Notes: generated by a model not told the origin, from the sequence alone. 52,098 bases of DNA from an uncultured Acetatifactor sp. (GCA_947625255.1 CANQNT010000022.1:1-52098); one strand, 5' to 3'; positions 38,617-47,802 are shown, counted from the first letter of the stretch. Translations and numbers: made by a program.

Positions 38617-39855
38617 TTGAACCGGACTATCCTCCATGTGGATATGAACTCGTACTACTACTCGGTCGAAGCTATGCGTAACCCCGAGCTGAGAGGCAAG
38701 GCCGTGATAGTGGGAGGCTCGGCCGAGGAACACCACGGCATTGTCCTTGCAAAGTCCGAGCTCGCCAAAAGAGCCGGCATAAAAACAGGCATGGTCATTT
38801 GGGAGGCTCAGCTTCTCTGTAAAGACCTCATAATCGTCCGGCCGAACTATGACCAATATCTAAAGTACTCTCGTCTTGCCCGCGCCATCTATGCGCGCTA
38901 CACCGACCTCGTAGAACCCTTTGGCATGGACGAGTGCTGGCTGGACGTCACCGGCAGCAGGCGCCTATTCGGCGACGGTCCTACCATTGCCGAGGACATA
39001 CGCGAGACCGTGAAACGCGAACTGGGTCTTACCGTAAGCGTTGGCGTCTCGTTCTGCAAGTCCCTGGCGAAATTGGGTTCGGACATGCGGAAGCCCGATG
39101 CGGTCACGGTCATTTCCCGTGACGACCTGCAGACCAAGGCTTGGCCCGCTCCGGTCAGCGACCTGCTTTACTGCGGTCCGGCTACGACCGCCAAGCTTGC
39201 CCGCTATGGCATCAAGACTATAGGAGCTTTGGCACAGGCCGACTCCGAGCTTATCCGCCGCACGCTTGGCGTGAACGGTCTGTACCTTCAATCTTGCGCA
39301 CAGGGCAACGAAAAGACGCCCGTAGCGGAAATCGGATATGTCGCGCCCATTAAGAGCGTCGGACACGGAATCACCTGTGTGTCCGATTTGCGGAACGCCG
39401 AGGAGGTCAACAAAGTTATACTGGCACTCTCTCAGGATATCGGGCACAGACTGCGAATCAACGGGCTTCTGGCCGGAGCTGTCCACGTCTATGTCCGTGG
39501 ACATAATTTAGCTTACAGCCACACCTGGGACAATCTTGACTACGGCACTCAGCTGCCCTGCGAACTGGCGAAAGCAGCCTTTGATATCTTCCGGCGCTGC
39601 TACGACTGGCGGCAGCCGGTTCGGGCCATCACGATTCAGGCCGGCAAGCTCACCCCGGTAGCCGCTCCGCAGCAGACCACGCTGTTCATGGACGCCGCCA
39701 AGCACGGCAAGCTCAGCAAACTGCAGGACACCATCGAAAGCGTACGGAGCAGGTTCGGCAAAGCGGCGCTCACCTACGCATCTTTACTCGGGGACATCAA
39801 AATGCCGGACGACGGGCGAGACATGGTACAAATGCCGGGATTAATGTATCGTTGA
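38617..39855 (+). CDS. Y-family (UmuC/DinB-type) translesion DNA polymerase
   Basis: A 412-aa lesion-bypass polymerase. Metal-binding residues are present: Asp9 in LHVDMNSYYYSVE and Asp105-Glu106 in GMDECWLDVTG, plus SVGVSFCKSLAKLGSDMRKP. The little-finger domain lies at about 230-350. TTG 38617 after GAAAGGGGTGATTC is preferred over the upstream ATG 38557, which precedes no ribosome site. The C-terminus (QMPGLMYR) is duplicated 400 nt downstream. Plasmid and phage copies of this family are damage-induced. Confidence 0.92.
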   Translation: MNRTILHVDMNSYYYSVEAMRNPELRGKAVIVGGSAEEHHGIVLAKSELAKRAGIKTGMVIWEAQLLCKDLIIVRPNYDQYLKYSRLARAIYARYTDLVEPFGMDECWLDVTGSRRLFGDGPTIAEDIRETVKRELGLTVSVGVSFCKSLAKLGSDMRKPDAVTVISRDDLQTKAWPAPVSDLLYCGPATTAKLARYGIKTIGALAQADSELIRRTLGVNGLYLQSCAQGNEKTPVAEIGYVAPIKSVGHGITCVSDLRNAEEVNKVILALSQDIGHRLRINGLLAGAVHVYVRGHNLAYSHTWDNLDYGTQLPCELAKAAFDIFRRCYDWRQPVRAITIQAGKLTPVAAPQQTTLFMDAAKHGKLSKLQDTIESVRSRFGKAALTYASLLGDIKMPDDGRDMVQMPGLMYR

Positions 39856-40390
39856 TGCCTTCTGAGCGTACTGACGGCGTCTGTGGCGTTTGACGCGCTG
39901 TTTTGGGTATCCATCCTTACCTGCTTTTGCGTTTGTGGCTCTGAGAGCCTCCAGAACGCTCACACAAGTTGTTTGCTCTTTCTTGTAAACAGAAAGAGAG
40001 CCGGTTTCCCGACTCTCTCAAGTATGTGTCCGCAAACACATACCCCAATTAGTAGATATATTATACTATTATTAATTATAGACTTGCAAGGGCTAAATGT
40101 CTTTTTTATTGCTACCGCTCTCGCATAGTACACAACCGTGCCGGTCGGAGTGGGTTTGTGGCTCATCGCACTTGGTCGTTCACCTCCGGTCTTGGTCGTT
40201 TCCGCTTCCTCCAAATGCCGAATGACAGACAAGGCATGGTGCAAATGCCGGGATTGATGTATCGTTGATGCCTCCTGAGCGCGCTGACGACGTCTGAGGC
40301 GTCTGACGTTCTGTTTTGGGTAATTTACTACCTGCTTTTACGTTTGCGGCTCTGAGAGCCTTCAGGACGCTCACAGCGCATTTCTAGTGT
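39796..40390. repeat. Direct duplication of the polymerase 3' end and its downstream region
   Basis: 39796-about 39985 is repeated at about 40209-40390: both include ATGCCGGGATTxATGTATCG, the stop, and a GGCTCTGAGAGCC hairpin. The second copy is a fragment of another polymerase gene with no coding body. The stretch between them (about 39996-40208) holds no gene. Confidence 0.85.
39995..40024 (+). terminator. Terminator after the polymerase gene
   Basis: The stem AGAGAGCCGG / CCGACTCTCT (one mismatch, loop TTTC) lies 140 nt after the stop. It resembles the terminator at 40416, part of the duplicated module, but has no T-run. Confidence 0.5.
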
Positions 40391-40415
40391 TTTCAACCTA
40401 ACCGATAGACAGTAG

Positions 40416-40441
40416 GAGAGCCGGATTGCCGGCTCTCTTGT
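40416..40441 (+). terminator. Terminator of the duplicated polymerase tail
   Basis: A perfect 9-bp stem GAGAGCCGG / CCGGCTCTC with loop ATTG is followed by TTGTTG. It insulates the recombinase promoter from upstream transcription. Confidence 0.75.
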
Positions 40442-40567
40442 TGTATACTCCGGTATCCGTGGGGACTCCGTATGATGCTGCCTATTCCCTGTCCTTGTCC
40501 GGAAGTCTCCTCCTCGTAAAAAAATTTCAAAAAAATTTTCGCGCAAGTCATATAAGAGTCTATTTAT

Positions 40568-40595
40568 TTGACAGACCCTATTTTTGTGCTAACAT
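40568..40595 (+). promoter_or_regulatory. Promoter of the serine recombinase gene
   Basis: TTGACA (40568-40573) and TAACAT (40590-40595) are separated by 16 nt, in an AT-rich region about 110 nt upstream of the recombinase start. Confidence 0.65.
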
Positions 40596-40703
40596 AGAGG
40601 TATAGTCAGAAGTTCAAAAATTCGACACCGGCAACTTCAGAAAAACATGACAGCCTGTTTCAAGGCTTTCATCGTGGTCAAAATAAATAGTCATAAGAAG
40701 GAG

Positions 40704-41297
40704 ATGATTTTAGCGACCAGAGGATATATCAGAGTGAGCACCAAGAAGCAGGAACACGGTACTTCCCTAGAGGACCAGAGAGCCGTGCTCGAAGCAGAGG
40801 GCTGCACCGTCATCTATGCCGACACGTTCACGGGGAAGACGATGAACCGTCCGGAGTTCCGGCGCATGTGTGCCGAGCTTGTCCCGGGAGACACGGTCGT
40901 CGTGACGAAGCTGGACCGCATCGCCCGCACAGAGACGGAGGCATATCAACTTGTGATGGCCTGGGTACAACACGGCATCCGCATTCACGTCCTGAATCTC
41001 GGTCTCATCGAGGACACCCCTACCGGTCGGCTGATACTGCACGTTATGCTGGCCTTTGCCGAGTTTGAACGTGACCTCATCACCGAGCGGCTTCAGGGAG
41101 GCCGAGCTTTCAAAAGAGCGACAGACCCCTCGTATGTCGAAGGACGAAAACCGAAGTATGCCACACCGCAGTTGGACCATGCCATTGAACTGTTGCAAGA
41201 ACACAGCTACACGGAGGTTGCGGCAATGACAGGCATCAGCCGTTCCACGCTCACCCGTGAGGCCCGCAAAAGAGGATATCGAAAGAGCCTGACTTAA
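40704..41297 (+). CDS. Serine recombinase (resolvase/invertase)
   Basis: The 197-aa product is a small serine recombinase. It has catalytic Ser12 in YIRVSTKKQ, the Arg motif TKLDRIART (about 68-76), AEFERDLITERLQGG as the E-helix, and a C-terminal HTH (YTEVAAMTGISRSTLTREAR). Such enzymes resolve transposon or plasmid dimers or invert DNA. The ribosome site AAGAAGGAG lies very close to ATG 40704, so an ATT or other start just downstream cannot be excluded. Its target site was not identified. The end overlaps the convergent primase gene by 4 nt. Confidence 0.9.
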   Translation: MILATRGYIRVSTKKQEHGTSLEDQRAVLEAEGCTVIYADTFTGKTMNRPEFRRMCAELVPGDTVVVTKLDRIARTETEAYQLVMAWVQHGIRIHVLNLGLIEDTPTGRLILHVMLAFAEFERDLITERLQGGRAFKRATDPSYVEGRKPKYATPQLDHAIELLQEHSYTEVAAMTGISRSTLTREARKRGYRKSLT

Positions 41298-42232
41298 AAC
41301 CCACCATCTGCTGCCATCTGTTTAAGGTCTTCATTCCAGTCCTTCCCGACCGGAATCAAGGCTTGGCAGTCCGGGTTGCTAATACGACACCTTTTGCCGG
41401 CCATATCGCTGTCTACCGCTATGACGGTCTCGGCGCCTATTGCCGACATATCGGATTTAATGCGCTCAATACGCTTCTGGTTCGCAACGCCGCAGAGGGA
41501 GCAGTACATACCGTTCTCGCTCTCCGGTGCCGAGGACTGCCTGAGCAAATAGAGTGATATAGCGTCTATCGCTCCCTCGCAGATGTATGCAACGGTAGGG
41601 ATTGTACCCGGACCCTTGGCATTGAACGACCAGTAGTCACTTTCCCTATCTGCCCTGTGCCCGGTCTTATGAAACTTGACTTGTGAATTAGTACCGCGAA
41701 TTTCGAAGAACGATTGGTCAGCATTGATAAAGACGGCGTTGCCTGTCTGCTCTTCTTGGTAAAGGAGCCCTTCATCGACAAGCCGCCCGATTATCTGCTG
41801 CGGCAGTTTCCGTGTCTTGTTCAGGTACGCGAAAAGCCGACTGTATCGTCCGGGGTCTCTCTTCGGAAGCACGAACGTGTCGTCTTTAGGTGCGGACGCT
41901 TCAACCGCCTTGGTTCTGTCGGGTTGAGGCAAACTGTGCAGTCTTGACTGCGGATAGCTAAATCTTCCGGCGAACTCGCATAGCGCGGCAACCGCATCAA
42001 CGAACGAATATCCGAAGTACCTCATCAGCATATCAATCGAGTTTCCTGTTTCTGAGGTTGCCCAGTCTGTATACCCACAGTACCCGCGTTTAATGGTTAT
42101 GCTGCGGTTTGCTTTGAGTCGTAGACTGTTCTGCTCAACCTTGACTGCGTCCGGGTAGTTTTTGAGCAGGAAACCAAACAGGTCCACTTTCCTTGCAAAC
42201 ACCTTATCTTCTGCTGAAACGAATTTTGACAT
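41294..42232 (-). CDS. TOPRIM/DUF3991-type primase-like protein
   Basis: The 312-aa product resembles mobile-element primases. The N-terminal part (FLLKNYPD, SITIKRGYCGYTDWATSETGN, SIDMLMRYFGYSF) is the DUF3991-like zinc-finger-derived domain. A TOPRIM segment follows: ICEGAIDAISLYL (catalytic Glu) and TVIAVDSDMAGKRC (DxD). These synthesise RNA primers or process DNA during plasmid replication or transfer. A DnaB-like helicase gene is divergently oriented 72 nt away, making a primase-helicase pair. Confidence 0.85.
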   Translation of the reverse strand: MSKFVSAEDKVFARKVDLFGFLLKNYPDAVKVEQNSLRLKANRSITIKRGYCGYTDWATSETGNSIDMLMRYFGYSFVDAVAALCEFAGRFSYPQSRLHSLPQPDRTKAVEASAPKDDTFVLPKRDPGRYSRLFAYLNKTRKLPQQIIGRLVDEGLLYQEEQTGNAVFINADQSFFEIRGTNSQVKFHKTGHRADRESDYWSFNAKGPGTIPTVAYICEGAIDAISLYLLRQSSAPESENGMYCSLCGVANQKRIERIKSDMSAIGAETVIAVDSDMAGKRCRISNPDCQALIPVGKDWNEDLKQMAADGGF

Positions 42233-42303
42233 TTAACTAACCTCTCTTTCTGTTCATCATCACTTCATAAACTTCATAAATTCTTAAGGAGGAATCCATA
42301 CAA

Positions 42304-43434
42304 ATGAAATTCATAAATGACAACAACGATACCAATATCGAAAAGATGTCTCCCTCTTCCCCCGATGAGGTTGACCTTGACAACATAGCAGACGCAGCAG
42401 ACGGTAATGCTGACGCAGCTATATGCGACGATGTAAACAAACTCGATGCCGAAACAACCGCATGTGAAAATGCAAACAAACCCGATGATAGGGAATCTTC
42501 GAAAAGACGACCGGTTTCAGATTATGTATCGAACGGCTCCTTTCTGAGAACCATAGAAGCATACGCCAAGTACCGCGAACGAAAAACAGGGTTCACAAAC
42601 ATGGACCGGTTTCAGCCCCTGTTTCCCGGTCTCTACACGATGGGTGGGAATACAGCGGTCGGTAAAACAACCTTCGCTCACCAGTTGGCCGACCAGCTTG
42701 CTGCCAATGGCGAAACGGTACTCTACATCTCGTTAGAGCAAACGTTATTCGAATTGGTCAGCAAGTCAATAGCCCGCGAATCCTACTTGCATAACTTCGA
42801 ATTGAGGGCCAAAGGTAATGCTCCCAGCAGCATTGACATTCGTCAGGGCAAACTACTGTCACAACCTGCGTTACTGGATGAACTGCTGAAACAATACTCT
42901 GCGAAGATTGCCAACAGGCTTTTCATTATCGACGGAGCTTTCTCAATGACCGTAGAGCAAATCAAGGAGATAACCGAATCCGTATGCAAGACCGGTGTCA
43001 CCCCGGTGGTGATTATTGACTACCTCCAAATCATCGCTCCGTCTGTCATCAACAAACGTGTCCTTGATAATCGGAACAGTATAGACCATATCGTTCACAC
43101 TCTGAAGACAATGCAGTCCAAATACAATTTGACGGTAATCGCGATTTCCAGTATAAACAGGACTGCCTACAATTTGCCAATCAGTTTCGAGTCTTTCAAA
43201 GAATCGGGTGGTATCGAATTCACATCTGATGTTGTTTGGGGCATGAATCTTGTTTCGGCTTTCGACAAAAGCACATCTAAAACTTCCGCTGTTTCTAAAC
43301 CAACAGCTCCTAAGTTGAAAACAATCGAACTTGTCTATCTAAAAAACCGCTTCGGTTTACAAAACCAGAGTTTGAAATTCAGATACCACCCTGCTAACGA
43401 TTTCTTCGAGGCCATTTCTTCTGGTTTGAGCTAA
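42304..43434 (+). CDS. DnaB-like replicative helicase
   Basis: The 376-aa product starts at ATG 42304 after AAGGAGGAATCCATACAA. The first 75 residues are acidic (Asp/Asn-rich) and likely disordered. The RecA-like motor follows: Walker A GGNTAVGKTTF (about 115-125), LYISLEQTLFELVSKS, Walker B TPVVIIDYLQII (about 235), then NRTAYNLPISFESFKESGGIE. It matches the C-terminal half of DnaB, lacking the usual N-terminal primase-binding domain. It is the partner of the divergent primase. Confidence 0.9.
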   Translation: MKFINDNNDTNIEKMSPSSPDEVDLDNIADAADGNADAAICDDVNKLDAETTACENANKPDDRESSKRRPVSDYVSNGSFLRTIEAYAKYRERKTGFTNMDRFQPLFPGLYTMGGNTAVGKTTFAHQLADQLAANGETVLYISLEQTLFELVSKSIARESYLHNFELRAKGNAPSSIDIRQGKLLSQPALLDELLKQYSAKIANRLFIIDGAFSMTVEQIKEITESVCKTGVTPVVIIDYLQIIAPSVINKRVLDNRNSIDHIVHTLKTMQSKYNLTVIAISSINRTAYNLPISFESFKESGGIEFTSDVVWGMNLVSAFDKSTSKTSAVSKPTAPKLKTIELVYLKNRFGLQNQSLKFRYHPANDFFEAISSGLS

Positions 43435-43865
43435 TCACGCAGTTCAGTTTGCCGTCCAGCTATGTGGCTATCACAATTACTGTATCACAATGTGGTTTGA
43501 CCGATTTGCCCATCCGGTCCTTCTTTCCATCCCCGTATTTCTTTCCATTCCCGTACTCCTCTTCATCCCCGTATAGATTGCAGACAACAAAACAATGGCT
43601 TCGGACAGCAAAGCTGGACGGCCAAGCGCTTTGCAAATATCAGCGGCTTGCCAAGCACATCATCAGTATATACTACGTATATACTGATAGAACCCAAGGT
43701 GCCTCTGAAACCCGCACCACGCCTACGTTTCAGCAAAACTGCTTGTCCAGTAAAGAGAATAATTTGTCCAGCAAGGAGAATAATTTGTCCAGTAAAGAGA
43801 ATAATTTGTCCAGCAAAGAGAATAATTTGTCCAGCAAAGAGAATTCCCCAACTGTCACTTGACTC
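43435..43865. other. Origin-like intergenic stretch with two repeat sets
   Basis: Between helicase and Rep gene ends lie three copies of CATYCCCGTA at about 18-nt spacing (43521-43577) and five 21-bp units TTGTCCAGYAARGAGAATAAT (43743-43845). An open frame 43449-43862 covers both, starting at TTG without a ribosome site. The 21-bp units vary only at third positions of that frame. Iterons or a translated repeat are both possible. Confidence 0.5.
43743..43845 (+). repeat. Five 21-bp tandem repeats
   Basis: The units start at 43743, 43764, 43785, 43806 and 43827 and differ at only two positions (AGT/AGC and AAA/AAG in the LSSKENN frame). They sit just beyond the 3' end of the putative Rep gene. 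Confidence 0.95.
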
Positions 43866-45050
43866 TCAGCTATTGCGATGATGCGTTCTGGTGTTGTTCT
43901 TCTTCTGCTGGGCTTGAAGGATGTTAATAACCTTGCAAAGTTGTGTAGAGGTTGGAATCATATCATCCGTCGGCAATTTCAAATTTGGATGTTTCTTCAG
44001 TAATTGTGTTTCTGTCTGCATCAGCTTATATGCTGTGCCGAAAGCTCGCTTTAGGATGTGGTCTTTTTGACAACAGGTTGAAGCTTTTGAAAAACCGGCC
44101 AGAAGCGTCGGGCACCTATTTAGCACCGTCTCAGCTTTAATCCGCCCATCTCGGTTTCCGAGTTGTTCTATTAGTGTTGTAAGGGCCAGCGTTACTTCCT
44201 TTGCAGAAACACTTTTCGTTTTACCAAGGCTGGCGTTCACGCAAAATGTATTTGCAGTCTTTCCTCTCTGACACCGTGCTGCAAGTCTTGCTGCAACGGC
44301 TAGACGAGTTAGGTATGGGCTGGCAATCTCAATTACATTGTTTTCTTGGTCGTATGTAAGGGACGGCATTACAGGGTATAGTCCTTCGGTTATTGATGTG
44401 AATTCTGCATTATTAAGCATTCCTAGATAGGCTTGATATTTCTGCAGCCTAGTTATTAATGACTGAACTTTTTCTTTGGACGGATTAGAAGTGGTTCCCG
44501 TCATTCGAAGCAGACTCGGTGCATATATTCTTATTGTTCTGTCAAAGAATCCGCTCTCACCTGAATCGTTCAAGTTATCAAAATTGCTTTCATCATCGAA
44601 AACCACACCCTCACTCTCCATGTCATCCACCCGTTTCACAATTATTGTGTACACAGCGGCCAAAAGAGTAATATCTATCTGTGAAGGAGAATTTCTATCC
44701 GCCAACCACTCACTTTCTTCTATTGACCCACAGTAGTAGCTTTCCTCAATTCCACGCTTGATGCTTTCAAATCCGCTTTCCCAATCGCTACATTGAAAAA
44801 GCGTAGCATACTCCTCTGCAAGAGGACGAGGCAGAAGGTGGGCGAGTCCTTGCTGGACTGTAGACAATCCGTACTGATATTCCTTTATCGAAGGAATTGC
44901 AAGCTGGCTGGGCACATCGACGATGACACCTTTTTCTTTGGCCTTCATCTTCGTCCGGTTTGTCCGTTTTTCGGCAGCTGTAAACGACCCGCTCCCAGCG
45001 GAGGCGTTCTCAGGCACCACAAAACCCGGCTCTTCAAAATCCGTTATCAT
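43866..45050 (-). CDS. Putative replication initiator (Rep-like)
   Basis: The 394-aa product starts at ATG 45050 after GAAGGAGGAAACAT; the upstream open frame to 45071 lies before this ribosome site. No family is clearly recognised. Middle residues (ITLLAAVYTIIVKRVDD, then IRIYAPSLLRMTG, VQSLITRLQKYQAYLGML and VIEIASPYLTRLAVAARLA) suggest winged-helix-like segments, as in plasmid Rep proteins. The assignment rests mainly on context: a perfect DnaA box about 96 nt upstream, 21-bp repeats downstream, and a helicase and primase next door. It could instead be an unrelated phage protein. Confidence 0.45.
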   Translation of the reverse strand: MITDFEEPGFVVPENASAGSGSFTAAEKRTNRTKMKAKEKGVIVDVPSQLAIPSIKEYQYGLSTVQQGLAHLLPRPLAEEYATLFQCSDWESGFESIKRGIEESYYCGSIEESEWLADRNSPSQIDITLLAAVYTIIVKRVDDMESEGVVFDDESNFDNLNDSGESGFFDRTIRIYAPSLLRMTGTTSNPSKEKVQSLITRLQKYQAYLGMLNNAEFTSITEGLYPVMPSLTYDQENNVIEIASPYLTRLAVAARLAARCQRGKTANTFCVNASLGKTKSVSAKEVTLALTTLIEQLGNRDGRIKAETVLNRCPTLLAGFSKASTCCQKDHILKRAFGTAYKLMQTETQLLKKHPNLKLPTDDMIPTSTQLCKVINILQAQQKKNNTRTHHRNS

Positions 45051-45145
45051 ATGTTTCCTCCTTCGGAACAATCCCTCTTATATTGTTAGTATGGAAGGAA
45101 TCCGAAAAAGAAAATTTCTCCGGTATAATTGACCGTTCTACCATT

Positions 45146-45154
45146 TGTGGATAA
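45146..45154 (-). promoter_or_regulatory. Perfect DnaA box
   Basis: TTATCCACA on the - strand, the exact DnaA consensus, lies about 96 nt before the Rep-like start. A single box is weak evidence alone but fits an origin in this block. Confidence 0.55.
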
Positions 45155-45184
45155 CTACCATCAGCGCGTATATTGCGGCAACAA

Positions 45185-45211
45185 AAAGAGGCGGCCATAG
45201 GCCGCCTCTTT
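45185..45211. terminator. Bidirectional-looking terminator
   Basis: A perfect 12-bp stem AAAGAGGCGGCC / GGCCGCCTCTTT with loop ATA has A- and T-runs on both sides, so it can work on either strand. It separates the Rep leader from the small genes. Confidence 0.85.
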
Positions 45212-45337
45212 AGGCTTTAACAACGGTATTGTCCCGCGCCACGCTGTTGATGGACTCAAGCTGCTCTTTGCCGCTGCTTGGCTTCAGCCGGCACTTCGTG
45301 GTATAATAAGATATGCCCAAAGCGAGGAGGTGTCGGT

Positions 45338-45556
45338 ATGTCCCCTGAAGAACGCAAGACGATGCGCGCTTATGATACGGCCAACCCGTATTTGCGTGAG
45401 AGCGATGTCAGACTGCTGAGAGCAATGGCAAAATATATCGAAGACCTGAAGGCGTTGGCAGTCACCAACCCTGAGCTTGCCAAAGAGCAGGCTCGCGCTA
45501 TGCTGTATCAATCCGGCGTCACCACGAAAAGCGGGAAACTAAAAAGCGCATCGTGA
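45338..45556 (+). CDS. Small protein of unknown function (72 aa)
   Basis: ATG 45338 follows GAGGAGGTGTCGGT; the open frame upstream to 45278 is not supported. The product is helical (DVRLLRAMAKYIEDLKALAVTN, ELAKEQARAMLYQSG). It is followed 51 nt later by another small gene and both end at one terminator, so they form an operon. No family is recognised; a toxin-antitoxin-like pair is possible but unsupported. Confidence 0.7.
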   Translation: MSPEERKTMRAYDTANPYLRESDVRLLRAMAKYIEDLKALAVTNPELAKEQARAMLYQSGVTTKSGKLKSAS

Positions 45557-45607
45557 CGTGGGACTAAGCCGTTGTTTGGCAATGAGATTTTGAAAGGAGG
45601 AACCACG

Positions 45608-45763
45608 ATGCCCACACAAATTGCTCCTACCCCGATTGTAAAAGGAGAAGACGCGAAAGTAATACTTCGCGAGATGCGTCGTAAGCCCACGCCGGCCGCG
45701 AAACGCGGAGCGGAAATGCTTGCAGCCAAGTACGAGAAGATGATAAAGGCAAGCGATTATTGA
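45608..45763 (+). CDS. Small basic protein of unknown function (51 aa)
   Basis: ATG 45608 follows GAAAGGAGGAACCACG. The product has a Pro-rich start (MPTQIAPTPIVKGEDAKV) and a basic helix (ILREMRRKPTPAAKRGAEML). It is the second gene of a two-gene unit with 45338-45556. Confidence 0.65.
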   Translation: MPTQIAPTPIVKGEDAKVILREMRRKPTPAAKRGAEMLAAKYEKMIKASDY

Positions 45764-45840
45764 CCGCCTTCCCGATGTTAACGCCCTACTTTTGGCGCCA
45801 CGCCTTTGTCTATTTCTAAAACAAGATAATTTGCCGTATA

Positions 45841-45876
45841 GCAAAAGAACCGCCTGAAAACAGGCGGCTCTTTTGC
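45841..45876 (+). terminator. Terminator of the two small genes
   Basis: A 16-bp stem (GCAAAAGAACCGCCTG / CAGGCGGCTCTTTTGC, with one mismatch) and loop AAAA. The T-rich 3' arm gives the termination run. Confidence 0.88.
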
Positions 45877-46335
45877 TATGGCAGTCAAAGGAAGCGACAT
45901 AGCATATCCGGAGGTCTCCATCCGTCCACCGTTGTTCCCCGTGCTCCTTACAAGGATATCAACCGTGCGGACATCGGAATTGGATATGTACTATGGTGTT
46001 GTGTGGAAAGCCACAGCAGAAGTCCGATGCATCGGACCTCGGCAGATTAACAGGGAGCCTCGGCCGACTTGTGAGAGAGGACGGGATTTGTGGAAAGCCG
46101 GGAACTCTCACAAAGACGATAAACTCATAGGCTGTTGCGATACCATGACACTTCAAGAACTGTTTTGAGTGATTCTGAAGGACAACTCTGTTTGCCGACT
46201 GCTTGGCTTTCCACGTTCTCATTGTACCATGGTTATCCTTCAAAGTCAAGGCGATAGTTGCGGTTTTCATGTGCTATTGCGGCTATTTTTCCATTTATTT
46301 TATACGTTTGTACCCCGATTGGTTGACAGTCTCAT
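45877..46335. other. Intergenic stretch beyond tniQ
   Basis: No gene with a ribosome site is visible; an open frame 45878-46168 starts inside the terminator context and has no family features. A small palindrome (GTCCGATGCATCGGAC) is at about 46021. In a cargo-poor Tn7-like element the left end could lie here, but I see no matching terminus. Confidence 0.45.
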
Positions 46336-47802
46336 TTACACCGTTCCATGCGCCAAGGCCGCTATCCGGTCGTACTCCCCGTTGTTCTCTGAAATCTCAC
46401 GCAGGTACGGAAGGCAAGCTATAAAGTCCTTCCGCCTGATGTTGATGAGCCTCCGGATGTCGGTCCAGCGCATCGGAATCGTGTTCTCATCCATTTGCCG
46501 GACCGCCCACAGGACCTCGGACGCCCAATATTCTTCGCTCGTCTGCGTGTGCTTCTCCACCTCGCGGCGGCACATAGACATATGTGATAGGCTTCTGGTC
46601 GCCAGTCCCAGAGCTCGCTCTACCGCCGCGATACTGACCCGCTTCGGTCTGCACGAGCCGTCCCCTTTCATCTCCGCTACAACCTTCTTCACTTTAGGCA
46701 GCATCTCTCTGTCTATCTGCTCCCAGTCCTTTGGCTTGGCACCGCCTTTGCAGTTGCTTCGCTTCTTTCTGCCGCCCATTTCGATGCCGTCTTTTCGCAG
46801 CACTGTCCTTACCGTGGCCACGGATGCTCCGAGACGCCGCGAAATCTCGGTAGGACCCTTTCCTTCTCCCTTCAGTCGGAAAACAGCCTCGTCAAACCTC
46901 TCCGCCTGCGTCTTGTCCGGTAGGTGTATGTTTGCCAACTCCTCAGGAGTTACGCGAAGAAACATAGCCGTCATGCAGACCTCTACCAAGTCGGTGGATG
47001 CTCCCGTCAGGACCTTCTCAAGCTGCCAGAGTTCGGACAGGGGATTGCTGTCAAGACCGGCATAGAACTCATCAAAATCACGGGTGAGCTTCACCATGTC
47101 CCTTTGCTGTCCTCTCGCGGAAAGATACTCCGTCCCCTCCAGACGGCTCACGAGGAATTTCCGGACCGGCACGGCGTTGTCCAAGTCTATGTCCGAGTCG
47201 AATACCTCGGCTATGTAGCGGGCAAGACGAACCTCCGTCTCACTTTGGCACATAGCCACGGGACTGTCGTCCGGAACCTGCTCCTCCGCGGATACAAACC
47301 GCGGGCTTCCCGCACTTATAAGCGCGTCGCTCTCAACCAACCGGCAGACGTGCTTCGGGCATATCGCGATACCGCCGATTTGATGGACCCTGTGCCAGAA
47401 CGTCTCGCCCAGCTCACGTCTGTCCTCCTCGGCGCAGAGTGGGCAATAACGCAGCACGTTCGTGTGTGCGGCATAAGAGCGTGCCATCCGCAAAAGCATC
47501 CCCTCCATCCGTGTGATGGCTTCAAACGTCCTTCTGCGCCGCTCAGAGAGCCAGAAGCGCGCGAGACAGGGAAACATAGTGTGCTTCATAACAACGTCTC
47601 CAAGGGGCTTGTAAGCCGCGAGACGCGCCGCCGCGTCCTCACTGCACCGTCCGAGGAAAAGTACATCGGGGTGGGAATGCGGGTCTCTCAGGATATCTTC
47701 TGCGACGCTTCGATACAGCCGATATCCCGACATCGCGAAGTACCTCGCAAAGACGCTGTACACCAGCTCATCCGGGTACGGCTCGGGGAAGACCGCTATC
47801 AC
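46336..47802 (-). CDS. tniQ: TniQ/TnsD-family target-selection protein
   Basis: The 488-aa product has the TniQ start FPEPYPDELVYSVFARY and the zinc motif with Cys120, Cys123 (YCPLCAEED), WHRVHQIGGIAICPKH (Cys148, His151). The C-terminal half contains HTH segments (GPTEISRRLGASVATVRTVLR) like TnsD proteins that read a fixed chromosomal site. The start overlaps tnsC's stop by 4 nt. With the right end beside guaA, I infer that this protein recognises the guaA 3' end. It is the last gene of the tns operon. Confidence 0.9.
   Translation of the reverse strand: MIAVFPEPYPDELVYSVFARYFAMSGYRLYRSVAEDILRDPHSHPDVLFLGRCSEDAAARLAAYKPLGDVVMKHTMFPCLARFWLSERRRRTFEAITRMEGMLLRMARSYAAHTNVLRYCPLCAEEDRRELGETFWHRVHQIGGIAICPKHVCRLVESDALISAGSPRFVSAEEQVPDDSPVAMCQSETEVRLARYIAEVFDSDIDLDNAVPVRKFLVSRLEGTEYLSARGQQRDMVKLTRDFDEFYAGLDSNPLSELWQLEKVLTGASTDLVEVCMTAMFLRVTPEELANIHLPDKTQAERFDEAVFRLKGEGKGPTEISRRLGASVATVRTVLRKDGIEMGGRKKRSNCKGGAKPKDWEQIDREMLPKVKKVVAEMKGDGSCRPKRVSIAAVERALGLATRSLSHMSMCRREVEKHTQTSEEYWASEVLWAVRQMDENTIPMRWTDIRRLINIRRKDFIACLPYLREISENNGEYDRIAALAHGTV

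Noticed and set aside
45878..46168. 96-codon open frame beyond the small-gene terminator
   Set aside because: It begins directly after the terminator T-run, has no ribosome site and no protein-like composition or family motif.
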